A stretch of DNA of 64,000 nucleotides from Coffea arabica (lineage: Eukaryota; Streptophyta; Magnoliopsida; Gentianales; Rubiaceae): contig NC_092317.1 in NCBI RefSeq assembly GCF_036785885.1, forward strand, positions 7,008,501-7,072,500, given 5' to 3'. This document shows, in pieces, positions 36,901 to 50,157 of the stretch. The notes under the pieces were generated by a model. The model saw only the letters and a program-made list of their open reading frames with translations, did not search any database and was not told where the DNA came from. Each line of letters starts with the position of its first letter. Within the stretch, counting starts at the first letter, position 1. A program made the position numbers and the translations under genes.

Positions 36901-39816
36901 AAATTTGAGGAAGCATTCTGCTTGTTTCTTCTTGATCAGGTATATTTTATCTTTACCCTTTCTTTGTGGTACTTAATAGTCATACTAATACTGAGCCAAG
37001 GTTTGAGTCCCATTATGCAGGGTGATGAGGCAACTGCTGCTGAAAAGCTTTGGCAGCTTGAGCTGAACTCAAGTCCTGCTGCACGGAAGTTACTTTCAGA
37101 TAAAGAAGCCAAAGATGTTTCAAATTCAAGGAAATCACTGGTATCGTTCTCTGGCTATCATGTGATGTATAAAAACTACTACTTATGAAGTGCATTATTG
37201 TTCTATTCCCGGGGGGGAGGGGGGGTCATTTTTGTCCTTGTTTTATTGTTGCAGTTCAGAACTACTTATGAGAGCAATATCACATTGGAAACTTAATTAT
37301 CATATGCAAAAAAACTGCTGTTGCCAATATATGGCATTTGTATCTTTTGGATAAACTCTTGTGTTAATTGTAGTTATATAGAATTTCAGTTGTTCTATTT
37401 GCAGTGTCACTAGTTATCTTCTAAGCTCACCTCTGCCTCTCTTCTTTCCTCTCTCTTTATGAATGTCTATATGTATCTATCCCTTACCACATTTTCTTCT
37501 AAATTGCCAGGAGACATGGCTGAAGGATTCTGTACTTCAGGTCTTCCCAGATACTCGGGAAACTCCACCATCTTTTGTAAGTCTCTTGGTGATAACATAT
37601 GATGCTAGTTGTATATCTAGGGCCAGGATGTGATGTTCTTTGTACAGGTTATTTTCTTTGCAGGAGAAAAGCAAACTTCTGGGAATAGGCAACCTAAGAG
37701 ATCTCTTCATACAACATCAAATATGAGCCACCAATCACTTACATATCCGCTTGTGTTGGATCGAAAAGCTTTTGAAGACAGCATTCCATCTAAAGACGCT
37801 TCACGACATGTAGGACCAGCAGTAAAGCAGTTAACCCCAGCCAATCTGCAAGGTCCACTGACAGAAAACAAGGCCAATAGTGGTGCCAATGTTGACGTAC
37901 CTATTCAATTAAAAAGAAATTTGGGTTCTCACCAAAATAAAGCCTGGGACATTTGGTCAGACCCATATACTGTTGTTAGGAAGTTGATGTACATTACATC
38001 TTTGGGCTGCATTATTTACGCTTCCTTCAGGCTGATGAACATGCACTTCTACAAGATGGGAAACAGTTCTAGGTGGAGATTGAAAAGACCAACTACATCA
38101 AGCTCCATTTCCTGGTCTAAAGATTTTTCTCTAGATGAAAATGAGAGTAAGAATGCCAAGAAACTTAAGAAGTTCCTTTCAATGCTTAAAATTCAGATGA
38201 GACCCCAGCCAGAAGTTGTAAGTTTGCAGAAATCTTGTCTTGCTGCTAGTTTGTCATCCTCTGGTGTTGGAGTGCTCAGGCAGCCAATGCCTGTGGAAGA
38301 AGCTGAGACTCTAGTTAGGAAATGGCAAGATATTAAAGCTGAAGCGCTAGGACCTAACCATCATGTACAGAGACTCTTTGATATCCTTGATGAGTCAATG
38401 CTTGGTCAGGTGAGCTCTATATGCCTATTTTGGCATCATTTGTTTTAGCAGAAATCCTTGATGGTCTCCTTGTTAGATTGCATGAGCAAATACGCTATTC
38501 TATCAATGTTTTAAGTGCTTGTTACTATTAGCATCATTATAATTATGATAATGTGAAGTAGTTGATAATATGACCCTTTCTTTGAACTAATATTGGTTCT
38601 ATGATTTATTATCTATGGGCTGGAGACTGAAAATACTTAACTGGCAAGGCAGACGATCGTCCTGACAGTAAAGAGATTACTACTGTTGAGCAACATTAGT
38701 ATTGGACAGGACACACCGGAGCTCGAAATTTGAGATTGAACTTCTCTAATTCTAACTCTCTGGAATTTGATGACAAGATCGTTCTATCAACACCGCAGGC
38801 TAACATCTCAAACATGAGCTATTGGACAAATTATTCTAGTCTAATTAAAAGTCAGGGGCTTGAGTTTAGAGTTTGGCCTTTTTGTGTTTGCTGTTAATCA
38901 GTGTTTATTCAAAATATGAAACAGTGGCAAGCTTTGGCTGATGCTGCGAAAGCCAAGTCATGTTTCTGGAAGTTCGTTTTGCTGCAATTGTCAGTTCTGA
39001 AGGCAGATATTTTAACGGATGAGACTGGTAATGAAATGGCAGAGATAGAAGCAATCTTAGAGGAAGCTGCTGAACTTGTAGATGATTCTCAGCCTAAGAA
39101 TCCGAATTATTACAGGTACTTGGAAATTAAGCTGCCAATCACTTGGGTATGGCAAGTGGACTTTTGTATTTTGATTAGATATCAGGATGCAAATTCTGCA
39201 TGTTCTTCTTTTCTACTTGCTTTGTTTGGAAGGTAGTTGGGAAGTTAACGGCCTTAAGGTGATCAGTAATGTTTAAGACCTGTGTTCTTGAGACACACAC
39301 ACACACACACACACAGAGCATAAACACATGGAGATAAGCAGGTGCATCTACTATTCACCTAAAATTTCGTTCAAGCTCTAGGAATCCAGTATTATAATTT
39401 TCCATGCTGCTTTTTACTGTTGTTTGTGCACTGGGTTCCAAGACAAAAGGTTATTTTAAATGTCTTTTTTTGAATCAAATTGTGAGATTGAATAAGTATG
39501 AACCGTATTAATGATGCTTTAATTTAGGTAAACTGTAAGCAGGACTGAAGGGTTTATGTTGTCCTGCTCTTCCATATCTCAATGTTACAACTGATCTTTT
39601 TCCTTAAAGTTTAGTATCTAAAAGCATGATGTAGTTAATAAAATAGAAACAAAAGAAGAGTGCCAGAAAGGAGAAAAATGGAAACCAAGCTATTGCATCT
39701 TTAAGAGTTGCATCAGTTTAAATTTCATGAGTAATTTTAAGTGTTTCTTTTTGTCTACCACCATCTATTTTTCCTCGTGTTACCATGAACACCATATAAC
39801 TGTATCTTTATATACG

Positions 39817-39858
<42 letters not shown>

Positions 39859-39987
39859 ATTCTGTGGTCTGTCATAGTTCTTAAAGATTCCTCTTGTTGC
39901 AGCACTTATAAAATACGTTATTACCTGAAGAGGCAATATGATGGTTCTTGGAGGTTCTGTGAAGGCGATATTCAAGCTCCATTATGA
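33922..39987 (+). CDS. PARC6: Plastid division protein PARC6/CDP1 (ARC6 paralogue)
   Basis: Twelve exons: 33922-34266, 34921-35034, 35430-35567, 35835-35939, 36032-36154, 36255-36623, 36844-36939, 37021-37140, 37511-37576, 37648-38409, 38925-39115 and 39903-39987. They give 837 residues (Arabidopsis CDP1 has about 819). Chloroplast inner-envelope protein of the division ring; known partners are ARC3 in the stroma and PDV1 in the intermembrane space. A variable Ser/Arg-rich transit peptide fills exon 1. A J-like region starts at VTCYQILGVSDQAEKDEIV, followed by LLMDVRDKLLFEPEYAGN and ALCLLQEAGEDKIVLDIGR. The stromal helical region has QGFEALARAQ, IEESLEELAPACTLELLGMP, RSGAISALRELLRQGL and KAKTICECLISSEG. 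One transmembrane segment lies near 604-622 (LMYITSLGCIIYASFRL). The C-terminal IMS domain has EEAETLVRKWQDIKAEALGP, FDILDESML and AAELVDDSQPKNPNYYSTYK. Exons 1-10 are each a whole number of codons. Confidence 0.96.
39819..39855. repeat. (AT)n microsatellite in PARC6 intron 11
   Basis: An uninterrupted AT dinucleotide run of about 36 bp, roughly 50 bp before the acceptor of the last exon. A shorter (AC)n run lies at 39294-39315 in the same intron. Confidence 0.95.
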
Positions 39988-41302
39988 TATTAGCTTTTCA
40001 AGGAAACGAAAGAATGTTATTTATGATTTATTTTCCCTTGTAAATGGTAGTGATATTTTGAAGTAAAGCTGCATCTCGGGATGGAGGATGATTTTACCCT
40101 ACTTCCTTACTCTAGGTGATGATTGTTGAACAGAACTGCTCAGAGCTTTCCATTTATTTGCTGTCTCTGAAGCTCGTCCAATGATAGGAGTGGCTAACAT
40201 GTTATTTGAGAGGTTATAATCGAGAGATAGGAATTGATTTCTGGTTATTTAAATGATTAATTGGAAAAGTATTCACTATTCTTCGTTCACTTGTTGATAT
40301 TCGATGGATCCCCACCCTGACTTTTTGATTCTATTGTTTAACTTTTTCCTATTGAGAATCCAAGCCCCATAGTAGGATCATGGGGAAATGAAAGGATTTT
40401 AGACGGGGGATTGAAAGATGGATGAATCAAATTATTGGATATTCGAATTGTGTTCGATTTGGTAATAACTCATTCGATTGAGTTTGGTTTATCAAGTAAT
40501 CATTTCGATTGAGTTTGGTTTATCAAGTAATCAAATCAAGGCTGAACAATATTTTATGTTTAATAATTTTTAAAGTCGGTAAAGAAAATTTTCGTTCAAA
40601 TTCAGTTCGGTAAATAAATAAATTAAATTTGAATAAAATTTTAAACTCGTTAACATAATCAAACAAGTTTGAACACCGGATATTCGATCTGATTAGATTC
40701 ATTTTTTGACTTGAATTTTTTATTTGATTAGATTCATTTGCGTCTTCATTTTTAGACTTAAATTTTAGAGTCAAATTAACGATCTCAAGGTGCATTGACA
40801 ACAACTAGCAATTATGTCTAACAGATAGATTAGCTAAAAGCCCTTTGTCCTCTTTGGACTGGATTCCAATTTCAGTTGATCCTTTTTACTTTTTCGAAAG
40901 CAAAAATGCAACATAAAATCCAATTCCCACTTGATCCAAACCTCATTTTTGGGCTGCCTTTATCCAGCCCGTCAAGCTTCCTAGTCAAATGTACAACTTC
41001 CTGTCCATAACGTACAACCCTGTAATGCATTTGTCTTTTACTGAGATTTAGCTCAAACTCGAATGTCAGCAGAGGAGCAGTAGCAGAAAAGACTGAGAAC
41101 AGTAGCAGTAGGGGTTTACTTACTCACAAACAAAACAAAAAAGGCAAACAACCATGGAATAAAACTGCCCTCCAAATCACCCAAATTTACCAAAAAAGCC
41201 ACTCCCCTCTCTGCTTCCAGCTCACTTAAAACCCCACAGCACTGACTGAATTGAATTATCCATCAGATCAAATTTTCAGAAATTTTTTTTTCTAAAAAAA
41301 GG
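39988..41302. other. PARC6 3' flank and STT3B promoter
   Basis: No gene was seen. 40469-40501 is repeated almost exactly at 40502-40533 (core TCGATTGAGTTTGGTTTATC), and the stretch to about 40760 is rich in TTCGA-type repeats. The last 250 bp contain the purine-rich leader of STT3B (GCAGTAGCAG motifs near 41075-41115). Confidence 0.45.
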
Positions 41303-44300
41303 ATGGTGGCGACGACGGTGAAAATGGAGAAAGCGTCAGATCCGATGTCGAAGCTGCAAGCATTATTATCAATGAAGGCTTGGAAGCTGAAGACGAAGCA
41401 GCAGGAGCTGTTAATTAGGGTTTCGATCTTATTGTTGGTGTATGTATTGGCGTTTATTACCCGACTTTTCAGCGTCCTGAGATATGAGTCGATGATCCAC
41501 GAGTTTGATCCGTATTTCAACTACAGAACGACGCTGTATTTGACTCAGAATGGGTTTTACGATTTCTGGAACTGGTTTGACTCGGAGAGTTGGTATCCGC
41601 TCGGTAGGATCATCGGTGGGACCCTCTATCCTGGTCTCATGGTCACTGCTGCCATTATCTATTGGACCCTCAGATTCCTCAGGTTTTTTACATTTCTTCT
41701 CTTTTACTTTTGTTTGATTTTTTTTTTCTTTTGTGTAGTCTGTACTAGTAGTGAATTGTTGGAATTAAGTTTAAATTGCGTGGAAATTTTGTTATTGTGA
41801 CAGTTGTAGATGATTGGAGTTAAAATGCTTGGGTTTCTTGGTTGAAAGATGGTAAATTTGTGCGTTTTCCAAGTTAATTTTGAGTGTTTTAGTAAATTCG
41901 GGTGATGAAAAAAAGATGAATCTTGTTTAGGGTGATTTTGGATGTTAGTTACTAGTAATTTTATTGTCTACACTTATGTTTGATTAAAATTGTGAAAGTA
42001 TTCCTAGGTAAATTAGGTTGTAGTTGGAGGAGATGGTGAACGGAAATGAATTAGACTTTTAGCTGTATGCAGTTCGTCTGCATGTCTAGAAGACATGAAC
42101 GTGGAAATTATCAATACTCTGAATTCCATTTAGGGCTGTTCTTTTACTAAACAGAGTGTGATTCCTCAGGTTCTGGGCTTTTTTGGTGGTTTCTGATGTC
42201 CAACTTTTGTTCTTTGAACTCCAAAAACAGCATAAAGTGTGTGAGAAAGTAAACTGTTTGGAAGTCTCACTGTCTTAAGAAAGCATGTACTATGGAGTAT
42301 GAAATAGTTCAACAATCTTCAAACAATAGGCCAGCAAGCTTTTCTGCATGTTCTTGATTCTATTGTATCATGTAGTTAAGGATGTCTGCAATCACATGTC
42401 AGGTTTGCTGTGCACATTCGTGAGGTCTGTGTGCTCACTGCACCATTCTTTGCCTCTAATACTACTTTGGTCGCCTACTTCTTTGGGAAGGAGTTGTGGG
42501 ATTCTGGTGCTGGGCTGGTAGCGGCAGCATTAATTGCTATTTGCCCTGGTTACATTTCAAGGTCGGTTGCAGGATCATATGATAATGAGGGGGTTGCTAT
42601 CTTCGCTTTGTTGCTTACATTCTATCTCTTTGTTAAGGCGGTGAAGACGGGGTTGCTTGCTTGGGCACTGGCCTCAGCTTTTGGCTACTTCTATATGGTT
42701 TCAGCATGGGGTGGTTATGTGTTCATAATTAACTTGATTCCACTCTATGTACTCGTTCTGTTGGTCACGGGGAGATATTCAATGAGATTGTATGTGGCTT
42801 ATAATTGCATGTATATACTAGGGATGTTGCTTGCAATGCAGATTCGTTTTGTGGGTTTTCAACATGTGCAGTCAGGAGAACATATGGCTGCAATGGGAGT
42901 GTTTTTCTTAATGCAGGTAGATATGGAGATTCTCTCTTCTTTGGTTATGTAAAGGAGTCATGATTTAGCTAATATTATGCATAACAAGAGGAAGAGCAGG
43001 AAAATGTAAAGTAGAACCTGATCAACTTTTGCTGGTTACTGACCACCTTAATTTAGTTTTGTGGTCATAAAGGTACATTTACATTTCATGGTTCAGTCAG
43101 GGAAGTAAATAATTAGCAGCAATAAGTAGATGGCTTCTCAATATCCATAACTTGTTTGTATGATATTGTAGCAACTGTCTCATAAAACACACTTCTTTGG
43201 TTCTGTTATCCCCTCCCAAACCACCAAAAGAAGACCAGTTCCAAAATGTTATGTGTAAATTTTAGCTGGATGATAGCCAATGTGATAAATTTTTTTCGTA
43301 CCTTTGCACCATTGATAACTGTATGGTATCAAACAAAGTTATGTAAATTCAGACATTTGGGTAAACATGAAAGCGATAAAACATGCATATTTCCGTTCAG
43401 ATTTGGTTTTTAAATGTTATTTTTCACTGTCTAGTTTCATTATTATAGTTATAGTTGCATACCATGGAAAACCTGGCTAAGTTCAACTCTTCTATGCAGG
43501 TGTTTTACTTCTTGGATTGGGTTAAGCACCAGCTAAATGATCCAAAATTATTCCATGCTTTCTTGAGGATCACCGTTTCCTCTGCTGTAGGTTTGGGTGC
43601 TATTGCTTTAGGACTTGGAACTGCATCTGGCTATATCTCCCCTTGGACGGGTCGATTTTACTCCTTATTGGATCCAACATATGCAAAGGATCATATTCCC
43701 ATTATTGCATCTGTATCTGAGCATCAGCCAACAGCATGGTCATCTTTTATGTTTGATTTCCACATACTTCTCATCCTTTTCCCGGCAGGCCTATACTTCT
43801 GCTTTAAACGGCTTTCAGATGCCACCATTTTCATAGTGATGTATGGTCTCACAAGTATGTATTTTGCTGGAGTCATGGTACGTTTGATTCTTGTCGCTAC
43901 ACCAGCAGTGTGCCTTATCAGTGCTATTGCAGTCTCTGCCACCATAAAGAATTTAACTCAGCTGGTCAGGGAAAAACCCAAGACCACTCATAGTGGTTCT
44001 GCCAAAGGAACGACTGGCACAAAAACTTCGTCTAAGGTGAGACCCTTGTTCCTATGTTGTTTGGATATGGTGGATAACTTTATTTGACAGCAAAGGAAAA
44101 GGATTATAATTGATGGAGCTTTGAAGTTCTCCATTTGAATTTTCTAATTCGAACTTCTAGGATATCTCCTTTTATAGATTTATATGTTTCAGTAGCATTG
44201 ACAAAAGTGGGTACAATTTTGCAGAGAGCATCTGGAAATAATGAGTAACATAAGCAAAATGTCTTCATTAATTTATTATTGTTTTCTACTTTTTCTTTTC

Positions 44301-46824
44301 TAAGAGCTGCTTTTCTCAATTTTGTTGATTTCGGTTTTTGGCACCTCAAGGGAGTATATTCATCTGCCATAATTTTAGGCTTCTTGCTTTGGTTAGTTTT
44401 CTGGAGCATTAATATGGTGAAGTTTTAGGTGTATTGGTACATGAATTCCTTCCTTTTAACTAGTTGCATTATACCAAAGACAATCTCATGACGTGTGAAA
44501 TTTTTGGCTGCTTCTATATGGTTAAATGCCAAGTTATGTGGATAGATGGCATGCTATTGAAACATTAAGGTGGTATCAGTACATTTAGTTTTCTTTTTAG
44601 TCTTTGAATTTGATTTTATCTTCTGCTTTTGTGAAGATCTACAGAATATCTTCCTTTTTTGCTAGTATTATTCTCATGGCTTTCATGAAAGCAGGGATCA
44701 TTTGATCAATCTCTTCCTTTCCAAAAAAATGGTGCTATTGCGTTGCTGCTTGGTGTATTTTACTTGTTGAGCAGATATGCTATCCATTGTACTTGGGTTA
44801 CATCAGAGGCATATTCCTCGCCCTCGATTGTCTTGGCTGCAAGGGGAGCCCATGGAAACAGAATCATTTTTGATGATTACCGGGAGGCATACTTCTGGCT
44901 GCGTCAGAACACCCCTCCAGATGCTAAGGTGATGTCTTGGTGGGATTATGGCTATCAGATCACTGCCATGGGAAACAGGACCGTGATTGTAGACAATAAC
45001 ACCTGGAATAATACACATATCGCAACTGTGGGGCGTGCAATGTCATCTTATGAGGATGAAGCGTATGAAATAATGCAATCACTGGATGTGGATTATGTAT
45101 TAGTTGTATTTGGAGGTGTGACCGGGTACTCTTCTGATGATATTAACAAGTAAGGATAAGTTCTATTCACTGTTGTTTGCAATTAGGTGAAAGACACACA
45201 CACACACACACACACGCTCTCTCTCTTTCTCTCTCCCACTTTTTTTCAGTAATCCCGTTTCCAACATCTTGTGAAAGATTGCTTTCCCCCACTTAGGCTT
45301 TTTGCCAACATCTTGTGCTGTATCAGTGTCAAATGAACAAAGTATTCAGGTTTCCTCCTTGGTTTTTTCTTGCTTGATTTTTAAGTGAATGGTAGGGATA
45401 AAAGCTGTTATTTGGTTACTTCAGTATAATCGGATACATGTATTCTGGCACCAAAGGGAAAATCTGTTAACAGCTAAGTTGTTAGGATGTAGAATCTCTC
45501 AACTATTGTAATTGTTGGCTAAATGCTTGGGGTCATTACATAGTAAGGTTGTATTGTATACAAATTGATTATCTACTTCTCTTGTCCTGATCATTCCACC
45601 TCCTTGTCTAAAAGAAGGAAAAGATAATGATCTGTAGCAGTTTTATTCTATTTATACCTATTTAGTGGTACCGTATGTATCTTTATTGGTAGGATTCTGT
45701 CAAAAAATCTTGCATGTTGCTTATCAAGAACTAGACTTGGGTATTCATCAATCAAAGAGAAAAAAGAGAAAAGAAATCAGCACCTTGACTGTCATGGCCA
45801 ACGTTTTAACTGATATGTTCTCTGTGTTTAATGGATATTGTCTTTTGTATTTTAACTGATATAATTCTCATTTGTCCTCTACCCCCTATAATTCCATTAT
45901 TAATTGAAATAAATGGTGTTATTTCAGATTTTTATGGATGGTGAGAATTGGAGGAGGAGTATTTCCTGTAATCAAGGAGCCAGATTACCTTGTTAATGGA
46001 GAATATCGTGTTGATAAGGGAGCTGCTCCAAAGATGTTGAACTGTCTTATGTAAGTTGTTTGATTTTTCTGCTTTGCATGTGCAAATATGGACTTTACAG
46101 CGTCTTTTATTTTTGTTTGTGACATTTACTTGTCTTATATGCTTCAATCAGTAGAAAATTTACTTGAGAAAGAATTTAATACATGGAGTTTTTCTAGATA
46201 AGTGATTATAAATTTTGGAGAGTAAGTTGAATTGAAACCAAAAATTGGATATTCACTTTGTTTTTTGATATATGAAATCATTTTGGCTGCAACTTCTTAT
46301 ACCCCAAAAAAAAATCTTATACTAATTTTGTGGATGGACAAAGTATTTGCTTACAACTAAGATATTACTGTGGAGTGGGTATAAGAATCTCTTTTCTATA
46401 ACACTATGATTGGAGGAGCAAAGTAGATGTTAATGCCTCTCTCTCTCATTTGCTGTTAATGGTTGTTTATTGGGCCATCAGGTACAAACTGTCATATTAT
46501 CGCTTTGGTGAGCTGACAACTGAATTTGGCAAACCACCTGGGTAAGTCAGTTTTTTCTTTGGTGTGCCATATTGTTGTTGGAAGGTCTTGCCCCCAACCA
46601 AAGTGCTTCGATTGGCATCTGAAATAATTTTATGCTGATTTCTGTCCTCGAGGAGCTGCTAATTTATTGCATTGCCCCTTTTTTTTTTGTGCAGATATGA
46701 TAGAGCAAGGGGGGTTGAAATCGGAAACAAAGACGTAAAGCTTGAATACTTGGAGGAGGCATTTACAACATCTAACTGGATTGTTAGAATTTACAAAGTC
46801 AAGCCGCCCAATAATAGGTGGTAG
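41303..46824 (+). CDS. STT3B: Oligosaccharyltransferase catalytic subunit STT3B
   Basis: Seven exons: 41303-41682, 42403-42916, 43500-44036, 44695-45149, 45928-46050, 46482-46541 and 46695-46824. They give 732 residues (Arabidopsis STT3B has about 735). Transfers the lipid-linked glycan to Asn-X-Ser/Thr of proteins entering the ER lumen. A cytosolic N-terminus with [17 protein letters not shown] precedes about 13 membrane helices. The first luminal loop carries the acidic motif [10 protein letters not shown] and [18 protein letters not shown]. Other landmarks are [20 protein letters not shown] and, in the luminal C-terminal domain, WWDYG at 559-563, which recognises the acceptor sequon. DNNTWNNTH follows and is itself a potential glycosylation site. 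The N-terminus and the loop after KNLTQLVRE match the STT3B form, not STT3A. Intron 4 carries (CA)n/(CT)n at 45195-45235. Confidence 0.97.
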
Positions 46825-49800
46825 AAAACATATTGGTTGCTGCTCATCCAGCCAAAGGGCGATTTACAGCCCCCTCTTTCCGCGGGACAAAAAGATATTC
46901 GATCAGTGTTGAGTCAACAGAAGGCGTTAGATGGAACTAAATAGCACAATACTAATTTATACTTGCTTTTTGTAACATTCGGAGCTGCATTTTTCTGGGA
47001 TCCTCCTCATTTTGCAGAATCTAGTAGGACAACACTTCATTTAATGTAGTCAATCCTAATAGTCTGCTTCCGAAGTTCTCAAATTCTTTGCTACGAAGTG
47101 CTTTGTCTCTAGCCGCTTCTTTGAAGTTTTGAAGAGTCACAAATTTAAGGTTTTTCGCGATGCACTTTGACTGATATTTTGCGAATTCTAATCAGCTGAG
47201 ACTGCCTTCGTACCTTGTATTAAGCGTTAAAGCGGTGGTTTTTTGATAATGCACTTACTGACATTAGCAGAGGCCGTTTTCCCATCTTCTATGAAGCTTT
47301 AAAGCGGGTGTTTTGTCCGAGAGTCCCCAGCCGGAGTCCCCGACGCTGGTTAATAATGCATGACAAGTAGCATGATGGTTTGCTAATAACCCACTAATGC
47401 ATTTTGCCATTTTCTTTCCCTTTGTTAGTGGTTCACTAGAGGACTCGTTGGAAAAAGATATAAAAGAGGCTGGCTCTAAACCTAAGATATCCTGCGATCA
47501 TTATTTTGAGAAGGAAACGAGAGAATCATTGCATTAAACAACATTCATATCATACCTATACGCAAGCATCAAATGGAAGCCGCTACTATCTACGGTCTAA
47601 ATGCAGGTTTTGTCCATAAATTGACACATACAACGTAAAAGTACCCAAAAAAAATTTCAAAAAGGTGATGTACAAAAATTCCAACATGTCCATTTGGAAG
47701 AGAGAACAATAAGGCATCAGATTTCCTCATTATTACAATATGCAATCATACACTAAGTTGCATCTATGACTAATCCCTTGTATAACAAAGTCCATCCATT
47801 TTCAACTCGGTACATGCAGCACCCTGATGATGCTCCTGCCAAAGGAAGCCATGAAATAAAAGTCTATAAGCAAAAGGTCATAATTAATATAGTCATGACA
47901 AGACCATGTTGCAGAAGAATCAGCTTGTAATGTGACCAAAACAACCAATGAAACACGCAAGTTCGAAATCCAAAATGGATTCATGTAAAAGAGCTTGAAG
48001 AAGTCTTAAACCATGACTTCTCAATGAGTGACGGTCATTGTGTTGCAATAGTTAATCGATAAAACTTCATAGACTATATCTTTTTTCTTTTTCCCCTTTT
48101 TGTTTTGCATAGAATAAAATACTTCAGCGAGATCTGCGATAACAAGATTTTTTCCATAAACTACAGAAACAACTTATTTTTATCAACCAGCCAAGAACAT
48201 TGAGGTCACCAAATCTTAGTCCCTCCAGGCCCCTCCACTACCATAAAACCAAATACAACACCTAACAAAAATCATTTTCGACCTGAAATTACCCAATAAA
48301 ACGCAAAAGCTGGGATAATGTATGCCAAGTACAGATAACTCCAACTTATCATACAATTAGTTTACAATAGTAAATTCTATCATCTAGCACTGGAAGTGAA
48401 CACTCATGTCCAATATGGGCACCTCAGCAACAATTAATGCTTGCAAAACAATAACAAGGAGACAACCTAGAATGCAGCATCCATTAGTTCTCACCACTAG
48501 ATGCACTGAAACTAAGAAAAGCATGCACCAGAAAGGCACAAGTAATCACCAAACTGATAATTGGTTTAGAAAGCTAATATAAAAGACACATTCTAATACT
48601 TGACTTAAATGTAAAGGGCATGCAAAGAATGAAAACATGATGACAAGAATTAGATCACCTTATTACCATGGGAACTGTATCAATGGTCTAACATAAATGC
48701 ATAACCACAACAAGTAGTGTACATTGGTAAGCCCCATATAGATACTTAGCATTTATGAAATGCATAGTCAAATAAACCTAGGAAAACAACAACATTCTTT
48801 TCATCAGGTAACTTCTTGGAATCATCAGGACATTAATCTTGGAGCAAGAAATTTAAACCACAAATTAGCTTTTATATCATCCTTCAAATTTGTAGAAGAC
48901 ATGCTCCAAGAACTAAAGAAAACAAGGAGAGCCAAAAGAAAAAGCATATATGGATGTATTGTCACTAATAAATCATTCCAACACAGACACACCAACATTC
49001 CATATACCTGCACAATAATCGTGTACCCACACATATTTAACATTTCCAGCTGAAAATGTTAGTCACTGTGTACATGGTATGAAAGCAACATAATATTCCT
49101 ACTTTAAACTTCATAAGCGCATCTCTACGCACCTAAAACAAAACATGCATCAAAAGAACCAATAACGGGTGTTTTTCTGTTAAGTTCAAAGAATTAAATG
49201 ACAACTGAGACCTAGAAAAGCCAGAAGTTTATGAAGTAAATATACATCTGTTCTCTTTAAAGTAAGATTCCGTAATACTTTACGAGAAATCAGATAATTT
49301 ATAGTTAACATGATGGATAATTAGAGAAATTGAAATGGCTCTGTAAATAATATTTTGAAACACCAAACCTTTACAGGCTAAGAATCCCCGAGAACTTCAA
49401 TCTCAATGAAAATTGTGCTAAAAGAGAATCCTGAGAACCTAAAATGCTTGCCCATAGATTCTTTATCAAAAGAACACATATTAAAGAACTATGGCTAGTA
49501 GACAGATTATGGTTATGCGGCCTTCCAAATGCAATTACAAAAGGTATGGCTTAAGCTTATGTGAATAGAATCGAAGTGACTTCGACTGGCATCATTCACC
49601 ACAAAATAATACAAAAAAAAAAAAAAAGAAAAAAGCTTGGACACGCTCCTCATATGTACCAGAAGAATAAGCATGTGTTTATAATTCTGAGATGTTTTTC
49701 ATAAGAATGAATTGCATTTGACTTCAACCTTAGACCTGGAATTAGCACGAATACAACCATTAGAAAGTAGTAGAGACAGATTTGTGGAACACTCTGTGAA

Positions 49801-50157
49801 ACCAGCAAAAGAAATAATCCAGGACTGTAGCTGCAGCAGACAATACATTCAACTAGAACACATTTAAGATCAGAAAGTACACTTGAACCATAAATGTCAA
49901 TTTTTTAAACAAGCATCCATGTATCATACTATCTTTGTCTGCTGACATCAAGAATAATAACCTAAATCCTGTATAGTAATACCCTTTCAAAAGACAACTC
50001 GAGACCTGAAAAATATCAAGTGCTGGTTCTTCATACTATAATTCAAGCACAGAATGTACTCAAATATTAACAAACAAGAATACAAAATTACAAGAAATTA
50101 TGTAAAAAGACAATCACCAAAACATAAAGAGCTCAAAAAGTACAGCACCCACATACT
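46825..50157. other. Intergenic; 3' flanks of STT3B and RING1-like gene
   Basis: The stretch has no recognised gene. On the minus strand there are splice-like patches, for example TTTTGTTTTAG then GTGCGTAGAGATGCGC near 49140-49115, and CTTTGGCAG then GAGCATCATCAGGGTGC near 47850-47820. These could be spliced 3' UTR exons of the RING gene at 50158-51333 or pieces of an unknown transcript. No convincing reading frame supports them. Confidence 0.35.

Noticed and set aside
45195-45235. (CA)n/(CT)n tract as a regulatory element of STT3B
   Set aside because: Ordinary intronic microsatellite just after a donor site; no evidence of function.
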